Part shown: in pieces, positions 16,420 through 25,432 of the stretch
Layout of the letters: each line of letters begins with the position of its first letter
Position numbering within the stretch: the first letter of the stretch is position 1
NCBI GenBank assembly: GCA_964543905.1
Contig: CAZIZO010000002.1
Span: 372,001 to 436,000, forward strand
Direction: 5' to 3'
Length of the DNA stretch: 64,000 nucleotides
Source of the DNA: GCA-016699835 sp964543905
GTDB lineage: Bacteria; Planctomycetota; Phycisphaerae; Phycisphaerales; UBA1924
Translations under genes and position numbers: made by a program
The notes under the pieces: generated by a model
What the model saw: only the letters and a program-made list of their open reading frames with translations
What the model was told of the DNA's origin: nothing
The model's database searches: none

Positions 16420-19400
16420 ATGCCCGCGCCCGCAACCAATCCGAGGACGAGCCAGCCCGCCGGATCGAACCCGGACGCGGTCACCGGCACAACGTCGCCG
16501 ATGGGGGACTTTGTCCACCTGCATCTGCACACGGAGTACTCGCTGCTCGACGGCGGAAATCAGGTGGACAAACTCATCGCGCGCGTGGCGGAGTTGGGAA
16601 TGAAAGCCGTCGCGGTGACGGATCACGGCAACCTTTTCGGCGCGGCGTCGGTGTACCTCGCGTGCAAGGAAAGGGGCCTCAAGCCCATTCTGGGTGTCGA
16701 GGCGTACGTCACGCCCCCGGGCAAGCCGAGAACCGACCGAACCTATACGGGCGGCGGCGAGGGCGGGTATCACCTCGTGCTGCTCGCCGAGAACAACGTG
16801 GGGTGGAACAACCTGCTCGTGCTGTGCAGCGAGGCATACCTGACGGGCTTTTACTACAAGCCGCGGATCGATCGCGAACTGCTGGAAAAGCACAGCGAAG
16901 GTCTGATCGCGATCAACGGTCACCTGGGCAGCGAGATCGGGGATCACCTGCTGGCGTATGTCCACTCGGGCGGACATGAGGGCGGCGGCGGGGATGAGCG
17001 GCATCTGGAGGCCGCGCTCGAGAGCGTTCGGTGGCACGCACGGGTCTTCAACACGTCGCAGGACAAGCCTCGCTTCTACATGGAGTTGCAGCACCACGTG
17101 AGTGAGCAGGTCGCGATCAACCCGCTCATCATCAAGATCGCTCGCGAGATGGGCGTGCCCCTCGTGTGCGACAACGATGCGCACTTTCTCCGCGCGGAAG
17201 ATCACGACGCGCACGACACACTGATCTGCATCTCCACCGGCAAGGGCAAGAACGACACCAACCGGATGCGCTATCCCACGGAGTTGTACGTCAAGAGTCC
17301 CGCGGAGATGCGAAGGCTGTTCGGACGCGAGGGGGACTACGGCGACGCGGGCGAGGAAGCCCTGCGGAACAGCGTCGTGATCGCCGAGCGGTGCAACGTC
17401 GAGTTGCCCATCGGCGCCAACAACGCCCCCGCCGTGCAGATCGAAGTGCCCAAGACGACCGATCTGCCCACGTGGGATGATCCCGCGTTCGCGGGCGACT
17501 TGACGGCGTGGTACAAGGCGTATTGCGCGAAGTTCGACCTCAAGCCATTTGCGCAGCCTCCGACGAAAGAGGAGATGGCCTCGTCGAAGGCGGCGTGCGA
17601 CGAGGCGCTCCGGATGCTCGCGGAGGCGGGTTTCCGCTGGCGCTACGGCTTCGACGCGGAGATGGGTCGGGCGAAGGGGGCGCCTTCCGAAAAGGCGGAG
17701 CAGGTCGCCCGGCTTGATCGCGAACTCAAGATCCTCGCCGACAAGAACATCTCCGCGTACTTCCTGATCGTGTGGGACTTTGTCAACTGGGGACGCCAGC
17801 AAGGAATCCCGGCGCTCGCGCGCGGCTCGGGCGTCGGCACGATGGTCGGCTACGTGCTGGGGCTTTCCAATGCCTGCCCGGTGAGGTACGGCCTGCTCTT
17901 CGAGCGATTCACCGACCCCGACCGCAGCGAGTATCCCGACATCGACATCGATCTTTGCCAGGACGGGCGCGGCGACGTGATCAACTACGTCCGCCAGAAG
18001 TACGGACACGTGGCGCAGATCATCACGTTCGGGACGCTCAAGGCCCGGGCCGCGATCCGCGACGTGGCGCGGGTGCTCGAGGTCTCGCTGCCGGTGGCGG
18101 ATCGCATCGCCAAACTCGTTCCCGAGCAACTCAACATCACGATCGAGGAGGCGCTCGAGAAGGAGCCCGACCTCAAGGGCGTGCAGGAGGGTTCCGTCGA
18201 ATCGCTGCGCAAGATCAACGATAAACTCGGACCCGAGCAGCAGATCGATCCCGCGACGGCCCGCCAACTCATCGACCACGCGATCGCGCTCGAAGGGCAC
18301 ACGCGCCACGCGGGCGTGCACGCGGCGGGCGTCATCGTGGCCACCAGGCCCCTGCACGAGATCGTGCCGCTCTATCGCCCCCCGGGGAGCGAGGGCCACG
18401 AAACCATCACGCAATGGGACGGCCCGACGTGCGAGAAGATGGGCCTTCTGAAGATGGACTTCCTGGGCCTGCGCACGCTCAGCACGATCGAGCGCGCGAA
18501 GAAACTCATCCGCGAGACGATGAGCGAGGAGGAGATCTGGCGTGCGGTGGGACGCGGTGAAGATTGGGAGGTGATGAAGGCGCGGATCGACGGAGCGACC
18601 AAGGGCCGGGCAACGAGCGCCCGTGGCGAGCCTTCGGATCGCGGGACGGGCGTGCGGGCGCACCCGCTGGATCTCGACCGCCTCGTCCCGACGGATCCGC
18701 ACGTCTTTGCGCTCTTCGCAAGGGGCGAAACGACGGGCGTGTTCCAGTTCGAATCCGGGGGCATGCGGCGCCTGCTCGTCGAGATGAGGCCCGACCGCCT
18801 CGAGGACCTCATCGCGGCCAACGCCCTCTTCCGCCCGGGTCCGATGGACCTGATTCCTGATTACAACCGGCGCAAGCACGGCACCGAGGCCGTGCCGAGC
18901 GTCCACAAGATTGTGGATCAGTATACGGCCGAAACGTATGGCGTCATGGTCTACCAGGAGCAGGTCATGCAGATCGTGCATGGCCTGGGCGGGATCAAAC
19001 TCCGCGATGCCTATTCGCTCATCAAGAACATCAGCAAGAAGAAGCACGACAAGATCGAGAAGGAGAGACCCAAGTTCATTGATGGGGCCGTCAAGCAAGG
19101 ATTGACGAAGGAGGGTGCGAACGATCTCTTCGAACTCATCCTCAAGTTCGCGGGGTATGGGTTCAACAAGAGCCACTCGACGGGCTATGCCATCGTCGCG
19201 TATCAGACGGCGTACCTGAAGACGTACTTCCCCGATCAGTACATGGCCGCGTTCCTCACCTTTGAGTCGGGCGCGAACAAGACGAGCGATTGGATTCCGT
19301 ACCTCGAAGACTGCCGCCGCACGCGCCACATCGATCCTCAGACGGGCGAGACGATCCGCGTGGGCGTGGAGGTCAAGCCGCCGGACATCAACCTCTCACA

Positions 19401-20577
19401 GGCGGACTTTGCGGTTGTGCGAGGGACGGCCGAACAGGCCCAGCACGTGCGCTTCGGGCTCGCTGCCATCAAGGGCGCCGGGGACAAGGCGATCGAGGCC
19501 ATCATCGCCGAGCGGGAGAAGGGCGGCCCGTTCACGAGCCTCTTCGATTTCTGCGAGCGCGTCCCGCCGGGCGTGGTGAACAAAGCGACCATCGAGAGCC
19601 TCATCAAGTGCGGGGCGTTCGACGGCGTGCACGGGCGCGAGCAGCGCGCCGCGATGGTCGCCACGCTGGAGCAGGCTCTGTCGGCCGGGCAGAAACTCGC
19701 CGCCGACAGGGCCGCGGGGCAGGGCGCGCTCTTTGGGTTTGGCTCGGAGCCGGCGGGGGACGCCCGCGGGAAGGCGTCCTCGAGCCGAGCCGCGCCGCTT
19801 GCCAAGACCGAGCCCTGGTCCGAGACCGAGACGCTCGCCCACGAGAAGGGCGTGCTGGGCTTCTATGTCAGCAGCCATCCCCTCGAGCGGTGGAAGCACT
19901 GGTCGCAGGTCTTTGCGACGGCCACGACGGCGGACGTGAAGGAGAAGAAGCAGGACGAGCGGGTTATCCTCGCGGTGATGGTGCAGAGCGTCCGCACGAT
20001 CATCGTCCGGAACGGGCGCAGCGCCGGACAGAAGATGGCCATCCTGACCGTCGAGGACATGACCGGCGCGTGCGAATGTGTCATGTTTACCGATCCGTTC
20101 GTCAAGTTCGGTCACCTCGCCGTGGCCGAGCAGGTGGTGTTCGCGCTCGGGCGCGTCGACCTCCAGCGAGGGGAGCCGCAGGTGATCCTCGATCGCCTCG
20201 TGCCCATCGATGGCGTGCCCCTCGACAGCGGACGCATGCGCTTGTTCGTCGACGAACTGAAACTCAACGGCGGGGCGAGCGCTGCGATGGCGCGGGTCGC
20301 CGGCGTCGTGCGCGGAGCGGCCGAGCGAACCCTCGCCAGGAAAAAGGACGACCAGACCAGCGTCTTCCCGGTCGAAGTGGTGATCGGCACCGAGCGGCAC
20401 GTCGCCGCCGTCTCCGCCGACGTGCGACTTCGAGTCACTCCGGAGCCCGATCTCATCAAGGCCGTCGAGGCGGAACTGGGCGAGGGCATGGTGCGCATCT
20501 TCGGCGCGGCGATCGAAAAACCGGCCAACGCCAGCGCCAAGAGATGGGGACGCGGCGGCGGTGGGGGGGGCGACTAG
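16420..20577 (+). CDS. dnaE: DNA polymerase III alpha subunit
   Basis: The replicative polymerase catalytic subunit, 1385 residues. The N-terminal PHP domain shows FVHLHLHTEYSLLDG and AVTDHGNLFGA. The palm motif PDIDIDLCQDGR, the fingers region KMDFLGLRTL with VFQFESGGMRRLL, the helix-hairpin-helix region and a C-terminal OB fold (ILTVEDMTGACECVMF) follow in order. The conserved text starts about 30 residues in, so the ATG at 16501 (MGDFVHLHLH) is an alternative start. Between LSTIERAKKLI and the LVPTDPHVFAL block there are roughly 50 extra residues, encoded in part by an inverted-repeat DNA segment at 18618-18652. It converges on gatB with 14 nt between the stops. Confidence 0.95.
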   Translation: MPAPATNPRTSQPAGSNPDAVTGTTSPMGDFVHLHLHTEYSLLDGGNQVDKLIARVAELGMKAVAVTDHGNLFGAASVYLACKERGLKPILGVEAYVTPPGKPRTDRTYTGGGEGGYHLVLLAENNVGWNNLLVLCSEAYLTGFYYKPRIDRELLEKHSEGLIAINGHLGSEIGDHLLAYVHSGGHEGGGGDERHLEAALESVRWHARVFNTSQDKPRFYMELQHHVSEQVAINPLIIKIAREMGVPLVCDNDAHFLRAEDHDAHDTLICISTGKGKNDTNRMRYPTELYVKSPAEMRRLFGREGDYGDAGEEALRNSVVIAERCNVELPIGANNAPAVQIEVPKTTDLPTWDDPAFAGDLTAWYKAYCAKFDLKPFAQPPTKEEMASSKAACDEALRMLAEAGFRWRYGFDAEMGRAKGAPSEKAEQVARLDRELKILADKNISAYFLIVWDFVNWGRQQGIPALARGSGVGTMVGYVLGLSNACPVRYGLLFERFTDPDRSEYPDIDIDLCQDGRGDVINYVRQKYGHVAQIITFGTLKARAAIRDVARVLEVSLPVADRIAKLVPEQLNITIEEALEKEPDLKGVQEGSVESLRKINDKLGPEQQIDPATARQLIDHAIALEGHTRHAGVHAAGVIVATRPLHEIVPLYRPPGSEGHETITQWDGPTCEKMGLLKMDFLGLRTLSTIERAKKLIRETMSEEEIWRAVGRGEDWEVMKARIDGATKGRATSARGEPSDRGTGVRAHPLDLDRLVPTDPHVFALFARGETTGVFQFESGGMRRLLVEMRPDRLEDLIAANALFRPGPMDLIPDYNRRKHGTEAVPSVHKIVDQYTAETYGVMVYQEQVMQIVHGLGGIKLRDAYSLIKNISKKKHDKIEKERPKFIDGAVKQGLTKEGANDLFELILKFAGYGFNKSHSTGYAIVAYQTAYLKTYFPDQYMAAFLTFESGANKTSDWIPYLEDCRRTRHIDPQTGETIRVGVEVKPPDINLSQADFAVVRGTAEQAQHVRFGLAAIKGAGDKAIEAIIAEREKGGPFTSLFDFCERVPPGVVNKATIESLIKCGAFDGVHGREQRAAMVATLEQALSAGQKLAADRAAGQGALFGFGSEPAGDARGKASSSRAAPLAKTEPWSETETLAHEKGVLGFYVSSHPLERWKHWSQVFATATTADVKEKKQDERVILAVMVQSVRTIIVRNGRSAGQKMAILTVEDMTGACECVMFTDPFVKFGHLAVAEQVVFALGRVDLQRGEPQVILDRLVPIDGVPLDSGRMRLFVDELKLNGGASAAMARVAGVVRGAAERTLARKKDDQTSVFPVEVVIGTERHVAAVSADVRLRVTPEPDLIKAVEAELGEGMVRIFGAAIEKPANASAKRWGRGGGGGGD
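18601..18660. repeat. Inverted-repeat insertion inside dnaE
   Basis: CGCCCGT (18618-18624) and ACGGGCG (18646-18652) flank a 21-nt spacer. The segment encodes a Gly/Arg/Ser/Thr-rich loop (GRATSARGEPSDRGTGVRA) absent from ordinary DnaE proteins, so it looks like an in-frame insertion. That reading is inferred. Confidence 0.35.
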
Positions 20578-20591
20578 CCGGCGCCCCGCCC

Positions 20592-22187
20592 TCAGCCCTG
20601 TCCCAGTTTCTTCAAGATCAACTCGCGCACCGATTTCGCGTCGGCCTTTCCTGCCGCGAGTTTCATCACCTCGCCCACCAATCGGCCGACCGCCTGGACC
20701 TTGCCCGCCCGCACGTCGTCGGCCACCCGGTCGTTGACCGCGAGCACCTGATCGATCCACTTCTCCATCGCGGCATCGTCTCGCACGATGAGCCAGCCTT
20801 GCGAGCGCGCGACCTCTTCAACCCTCGAGAACACCGCGCCGGGCGGGGCGAACGCCGCGTGCGTGGTCTTCTCCTCGTCGCAGAGGAGTGTAAAGAGTTC
20901 GTCGGCAGACTGGTTGTTGAGCCTTCCATCCTCGCGCAACTTGGCGACGGCCGCCACCTCGCCCGCGGAGATCCCCAGGACCGCCAGCGAGGTGTGACGC
21001 TCGTTCGCGAGCCTCAGGCCCGCGCCGAGGAGCCAGTTTGCCGCGAGTTTGCCCGCCCGAGGCCGATCCACTCCCAACCCCGCCAGCGCGTCGATGCACG
21101 ACTCGTACATGTCGCACGTGTCGCGCTCGTCGATCAGTGCGCTCGCCTCCATGACCCCGAGTCCATAGTCCCGGACATATCGCTTGAAGCGGGCCATGGG
21201 CAACTCGGGCACTCGCGCCGAGACACGGGCCTTCCACTCGTCGTCCACGATCACCGGGACCAGGTCGGGGTCGGGGAAGTAGCGATAGTCGTGCGCGTCT
21301 TCCTTTTCTCGCTGCACAACGGTGCAGGCCTTGGCATCATCCCAGCCGCGCGTCGTCTTGGTACCCTTCCCCAGCACCCGCCGATCCAGCCGCCAGCGAC
21401 GCGGCTGCTCGCGGGCTTCATACTCGATCGCCGCCTTGAGTGCCTTGAACGAGTTGAGGTTCTTGACCTCGACGATGGGGGTCGTCACCGTCTGCCCGTC
21501 CGCGAGGGTGACGATGCCGTTGATGTTGGGCTCAAATCGCATGTGCCCCTTCTGCATCACCCCAGGGGTCACGCGCAGGAACCGGCAGATGGTCCGCAGC
21601 GTCTTCGCGAAGAGCACGACCTCGTCCGCCGAACGAAAATCGGGTTGCGTGACGATCTCGAGGAGCGGCGTTCCCGCGCGGTTCAGGTCGACGATCGAGA
21701 AGTCGATCTCGTGTCCGCCCGGCGCCTCGTGCAGCAGTTTGCCCGCGTCTTCCTCCAGGTGCGCCCGCACGATACCGATGCGCCGTGGCTCGCGCGAGAG
21801 ATCGGGAAAGCCCTTCTCGTCCACGGCGGGAAGTTCCAAGGCCCCGTCGAAGCAGATCGGCAAGTCGTACTGCGAAATCTGGTACGCCTTCGGAAGGTCG
21901 GGGTAGAAATACCCCTTGCGGTCCCACTTCGCCTCTCGCGCGATCGCGCAGTTGAGCGCGACGCCGACCATCATCGCCATCTCGACGGCCGACCGGTTCA
22001 TCACCGGAAGCGAGCCGGGGAGCGCGAGGACCACCGGGTCGATGAACGTGTTGGGCTCGGCCTCGAGTGATTCAAGATGTGCCGGGCTCGGTGCGCGGGA
22101 GAACATCTTCGTGCGCGTGGCGAGTTCGACGTGGACCTCGAGGCCCACGATGAGGTCAAAGCCAACGATCTCCGGCGCGGCGCTCAT
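20592..22187 (-). CDS. gatB: Asp/Glu-tRNA(Asn/Gln) amidotransferase subunit B
   Basis: A GatCAB subunit that binds misacylated Glu-tRNA(Gln) or Asp-tRNA(Asn) and activates it for amidation; 531 residues. The start MSAAPEIVGFDLIVGLEVHVEL, the following TRTKMFSR, the DLPKAYQISQYDLP core, HDYRYFPDPDLVPV and a C-terminal YqeY-like tail are all present and complete. The ATG at 22187 overlaps the TGA of the upstream gene by 4 nt (ATGA), indicating translational coupling. A TACCAT box 6 nt before the ATG might also give a separate leaderless transcript. gatA and gatC are not in the window. Confidence 0.95.
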   Translation of the reverse strand: MSAAPEIVGFDLIVGLEVHVELATRTKMFSRAPSPAHLESLEAEPNTFIDPVVLALPGSLPVMNRSAVEMAMMVGVALNCAIAREAKWDRKGYFYPDLPKAYQISQYDLPICFDGALELPAVDEKGFPDLSREPRRIGIVRAHLEEDAGKLLHEAPGGHEIDFSIVDLNRAGTPLLEIVTQPDFRSADEVVLFAKTLRTICRFLRVTPGVMQKGHMRFEPNINGIVTLADGQTVTTPIVEVKNLNSFKALKAAIEYEAREQPRRWRLDRRVLGKGTKTTRGWDDAKACTVVQREKEDAHDYRYFPDPDLVPVIVDDEWKARVSARVPELPMARFKRYVRDYGLGVMEASALIDERDTCDMYESCIDALAGLGVDRPRAGKLAANWLLGAGLRLANERHTSLAVLGISAGEVAAVAKLREDGRLNNQSADELFTLLCDEEKTTHAAFAPPGAVFSRVEEVARSQGWLIVRDDAAMEKWIDQVLAVNDRVADDVRAGKVQAVGRLVGEVMKLAAGKADAKSVRELILKKLGQG

Positions 22188-23872
22188 GGGCGGATGGTAC
22201 AGGCCATGCGGATCGCACGTCGCTCGAATCGCGCGACCGCCGTCGGCGCGAGTCCCTGCTCCGCCACCAACTCGGCCAGCGTGGCGGGAGGTCCCCCGTC
22301 CCAACCGAATCGGCGCCGGAGGAACCGAGCCGTCGCCTCGGGCATGTGGCTGGTCGCGGCGCCCGCCCGAGCCCGCGCGTCCGGTTCCAGCCACGCTTGC
22401 CAGGGTGCGACGTTGAGGGTCCAATCCGGGAAGGGGATGCCCGGCATCAGGATCGCGGCCGCGCGTCGGGCGGGGGCTTGTGGTGTCGCGTGCGTCTTGA
22501 GCCAAAGGGCGATGTCCCGATCGACCTCCAAGCCCACCGCCGCGGCGACGCGCGCGTTGCGGAAGGGGTCTACCGAATCCACCGCCTCGGCCGCCCTGGC
22601 GAGGGCGCGACGCAGGTGCGCCGAAGCGAGCGCCGCGGGCAACTCCGTCAACCGTCGTCCAAGCCTCAACTCCAGCGTCTCGAGGATCAGGAACAACTGC
22701 GGGCGGAGCAGTTCGGCCTTCAGCCGCGCCGCCCAGCGCAGGTTGGTCTCGATTCGATCCACGGCCTCGGCCGAGGGGTGCAGACGGTCCAGTCCCGCGA
22801 TCGCGTTCGCGCTCGACCAGCGGAGATAGTGGTACGCGACCAGCCGAGACTGCTCCTCAACACCGACCATCGGCTGACGCTGCCGAGCGGCGTCCAGCAC
22901 CTCGAACAAATCCGTGGGCACGGGCGTCGCGAGGCCCGTTCGCACGGGCGCGGGCGCGAGCAGCACGTCCGCAGCGTCCGCGCGTTGGAAGGTCGGGCCG
23001 ACGGGCGCGTGCAGTGTGCCCTGTTCGGCCAGGTCACGCAGACGCTCGGCGCGAACGAGCATGATGGCCCGCCGAATCGCCGAGGTGGTGCGCTTGTACC
23101 TCCGTGCCATTGCCGCGGGATCAATGCCCGCTCTCCACGCGCGATAGAGCCGTCGGCGCGCTCGCGCGTCGATCGGAGGCTCCTCCCGAAAGATCGGCGT
23201 GTCCCGCTCGTGCCGACGTAGCACCTGCCGGATGGCCTCGTGGCTGCGTCCGTGTCGATGTGCCAATCGATCGGCCGCCGCGTTCAGTGAGAGCCCGAGG
23301 CATCGTCGATACCTCGCCGCTTGCGAGACGATGCGCCGCTCCTCGGCTTCGTCGAGGCGAGAAAATGCCGCCGCGCGCCGCAGTTCGCTCGCGTAACGTG
23401 CCGCGAACGCCTCCACGTGGGCATGGACAAAGAGCAGCCGCGAGCGTCCCCGTTCGTCGCGGACGCGCCGTGCCGCCAGCCCCCGCCGGCGCCAGCGGTC
23501 GAGCGTCTTGCGGCTCACGCGCCATCGCGCACACAGTTCGTCGACCGAGTAGACGCGGATCGAAGCCGCCTCGTGCTCGCCCAGCGTCAACCCCGCCGCG
23601 TCGCACAGCCGCTCGAGAAACACGGAGAGATCGCCCAGAAGGGCGCGTCCGGAGGAACTTCCGCCCGCGGCGCTCTCGCTCGCGCCCTCGCGCCGAAACC
23701 CCGTGACGCGAAAGACCACCCACTCGTCGGGATACGTCGTCTGCACATCCAGATCGCCCAGGAGCGACTCCACGCGCGCGATGTCTCGGCGCAGCGCGTC
23801 CGGAGGCGCATAGCGTAACTCACGTTCCAGTTCTCGTAGGACGGGAAGTTTGAGCCTTGGAAGTGGCGGCAT
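22184..23872 (-). CDS. Degenerate sigma-70-like / multi-HTH protein
   Basis: A 562-residue, strongly basic (Arg-rich) protein. A MerR/excisionase-like HTH (YSVDELCARWRVSRKTLDRWRRRGL, about 108-132) is followed by two further HTH-like segments (about 191-221 and 244-275). A stretch at 338-405 (SRLVAYHYLRW, then RIETNLRWAARLKAELLRPQ) has the layout of sigma regions 1.2-2.1. A C-terminal segment (FLRRRFGWDGGPPATLAEL, 517-535, plus helix) looks like sigma region 4.2. The aromatic promoter-melting and -10-reading residues of region 2 are not evident, so it may be a regulator derived from a sigma factor. It sits between mqnA (12-nt gap) and gatB (4-nt overlap) in one operon. Confidence 0.65.
   Translation of the reverse strand: MPPLPRLKLPVLRELERELRYAPPDALRRDIARVESLLGDLDVQTTYPDEWVVFRVTGFRREGASESAAGGSSSGRALLGDLSVFLERLCDAAGLTLGEHEAASIRVYSVDELCARWRVSRKTLDRWRRRGLAARRVRDERGRSRLLFVHAHVEAFAARYASELRRAAAFSRLDEAEERRIVSQAARYRRCLGLSLNAAADRLAHRHGRSHEAIRQVLRRHERDTPIFREEPPIDARARRRLYRAWRAGIDPAAMARRYKRTTSAIRRAIMLVRAERLRDLAEQGTLHAPVGPTFQRADAADVLLAPAPVRTGLATPVPTDLFEVLDAARQRQPMVGVEEQSRLVAYHYLRWSSANAIAGLDRLHPSAEAVDRIETNLRWAARLKAELLRPQLFLILETLELRLGRRLTELPAALASAHLRRALARAAEAVDSVDPFRNARVAAAVGLEVDRDIALWLKTHATPQAPARRAAAILMPGIPFPDWTLNVAPWQAWLEPDARARAGAATSHMPEATARFLRRRFGWDGGPPATLAELVAEQGLAPTAVARFERRAIRMACTIRP
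22194..22199 (-). promoter_or_regulatory. TACCAT -10-like box before gatB
   Basis: TACCAT on the minus strand ends 6 nt before the gatB ATG. It lies inside the end of the sigma-like gene, so it may be coincidental. Confidence 0.3.
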
Positions 23873-23884
23873 GGCACGCTCGCC

Positions 23885-24742
23885 CTAGGCGTCCGCCCAC
23901 ACCAACTTCGGCGTGGGCACCAGCCCCTGCTCGTGCGCGAGCGTGAGAAACTTCGCGATTCCCGCACGCTCACGCTCGCCCACGCGGTAATGCAGCAACT
24001 CTCGCACGTATCGGCTCGCGATGTCGATGGGCCAGCGCGCTTCCGGCGCTCGCTTCGCCACGATCCAGTCGAGGCGTGTCGCATTGTGCCGACGCTGGCG
24101 GTCTAAGACCTGCGCCGCCCGCGCGAGGCGCGGATTGCCGCACTCCGCCTGCCGACACATCCAGATCGCGTAGACGAACGGCAGGCCCGTCAGCGCCTTC
24201 CAGGCCTCGCCCAGGTCCAACTGATGCGGGTAACGCCCCTCGGGCGGGTGATCCGTCACCACCTTGTCGCCGATCAGCAGGACGGACTCGGGCCACGCCT
24301 CGTCCAGAGACCCACCACCCAAGACCGGGGCCGCCGTCCTCGCGGGATGCTCCACACGCTCGCGCGCGTCGAAGGGAACCACCTCGGGCGAGATCCCGTG
24401 CACGTGCTTCAAGAGCACCCGGGCCAGGATCACGGACGTGTGGCTGTCGGTGTCGGCGTGCAGCGTGCCAATCGTAGAGATCGGAACGGTCGAGAAGAGC
24501 CGCACCGTGTGCGTCGGTCCGTCGCATCCGATCATGCCTACGGGCAGGAGCGCGAGCGGGACCGGGCAGAGCGCCGCGTCCACGATCGACACGAGCCCGA
24601 CATCGGCCTCTCTGCTCGCCACCGCGTCGGCGATCCGTGAGGGCACCGTCGGGATCAGCGTCACCCCCTCGAGTTTGTCGAGTCCTTCGACCAGGGGGGC
24701 GGTGTTCAAGTAGCGCACGCACGCGATTCGGACGGGGTCCAT
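23885..24742 (-). CDS. mqnA: Chorismate dehydratase MqnA
   Basis: The first enzyme of the futalosine route to menaquinone, turning chorismate into 3-enolpyruvylbenzoate; 285 residues with a periplasmic-binding-protein fold. Recognisable pieces are the start RIACVRYLNTAPLVEGL, SRIADAVASREADVGLVSI, VRLFSTVPISTIGTLHADTDSHTS, ALTGLPFVYAIW and the C-terminal helix with REYL-like SRYVRELLHYRVGE. The start is set at 24742 where the homology begins, preceded by TACGCT 6 nt upstream. It is the first gene of the operon with the sigma-like protein and gatB, and divergent from the acyltransferase. Other mqn genes are not in the window. Confidence 0.9.
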   Translation of the reverse strand: MDPVRIACVRYLNTAPLVEGLDKLEGVTLIPTVPSRIADAVASREADVGLVSIVDAALCPVPLALLPVGMIGCDGPTHTVRLFSTVPISTIGTLHADTDSHTSVILARVLLKHVHGISPEVVPFDARERVEHPARTAAPVLGGGSLDEAWPESVLLIGDKVVTDHPPEGRYPHQLDLGEAWKALTGLPFVYAIWMCRQAECGNPRLARAAQVLDRQRRHNATRLDWIVAKRAPEARWPIDIASRYVRELLHYRVGERERAGIAKFLTLAHEQGLVPTPKLVWADA

Positions 24743-24748
24743 GATCGA

Positions 24749-24754
24749 AGCGTA
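24749..24754 (-). promoter_or_regulatory. TACGCT -10-like box, leaderless mqnA
   Basis: TACGCT on the minus strand ends 6 nt before the mqnA ATG. With the box at 24798 it makes a back-to-back promoter pair within 67 bp. Confidence 0.45.
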
Positions 24755-24797
24755 GTTCGGCGAAGGCCGAGTCAGTGGAAGGGGGCCACGTCGCCCA

Positions 24798-24803
24798 TAC
24801 CCT
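24798..24803 (+). promoter_or_regulatory. TACCCT -10-like box, leaderless acyltransferase
   Basis: TACCCT ends 5 nt before the GTG at 24809; no Shine-Dalgarno is present. Confidence 0.45.
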
Positions 24804-24808
24804 CCGGC

Positions 24809-25432
24809 GTGGCCCATCCATCATCTTCCTTGATCCTCATCGGTGGCGGCGGACACGCGCTCGTCGTGGCCGAGGCCGCCATGCTCTCGGGCTGGGCCGT
24901 GCGCGGCTTTTACGACGACGACCCCTGCGCCGTCGCCGCCAGCGTGTTGCGCCTCGCGCACCTCGGCACGCTAGCGAGCGTTCCATCCTGCGCCACGATG
25001 GCCGATCGCTTCATCCTCGCCCTGGGCGATCTATCCCTTCGCGCCAAGACGCTCGAGCGCCTCGGACGGTGCGCCGCCAACGTGATCCATCCCGCGTGCG
25101 TGGTGCACGCCTCGGCCGAGTTGGGCGTGGGCCTCTACGTCGGCCCACGAGCCGTCGTCCATTCCTTCGCCCGCGTCGGTGACCACGCGATTATCAACAC
25201 GGGCGCGATCATCGAGCACGAATGCGTGATCGGGGGCAACGTCCACGTCGCGCCGGGGGCCGTGCTGGCGGGCCGTGTGAACGTCGGGACCGGTACGCTC
25301 GTGGGGCTCCATGCCACCGTGCTGCCCAACGTTCGCATCGGTGCATCGTGCGTGATCGGAGCGGGCGCGGTCGTTACGAAGGACGTGCCGGATGGGGCGC
25401 GGGTGGTTGGAGTGCCGGCGAGACCGCAATGA
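24809..25432 (+). CDS. NeuD/PglD-type sugar O/N-acyltransferase
   Basis: A 207-residue protein. The N-terminal nucleotide-sugar-binding part shows LILIGGGGHALVVAEAA and FYDDDPC. From about residue 90 it runs into left-handed beta-helix hexapeptides (VIHPACVVHASAELGVGLYV, GAIIEHECVIGGNVHVAPGA, IGAGAVVTKDV). The catalytic-type His in the IIEHEC/HVAPG region fits acetyl-CoA-dependent transferases of this family, which modify sialic acids or bacillosamine-type amino sugars of surface glycans. It may work with the neighbouring GT87-type glycosyltransferase. The last 59 nt overlap that gene's 3' end on the other strand. Confidence 0.85.
   Translation: MAHPSSSLILIGGGGHALVVAEAAMLSGWAVRGFYDDDPCAVAASVLRLAHLGTLASVPSCATMADRFILALGDLSLRAKTLERLGRCAANVIHPACVVHASAELGVGLYVGPRAVVHSFARVGDHAIINTGAIIEHECVIGGNVHVAPGAVLAGRVNVGTGTLVGLHATVLPNVRIGASCVIGAGAVVTKDVPDGARVVGVPARPQ

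Noticed and set aside
16306..19329. A 1007-codon open frame antisense to dnaE
   Set aside because: High GC makes the opposite strand of real genes stay open; the translation is Arg/His/Asp-rich with no family text, and dnaE is unmistakable on the other strand.
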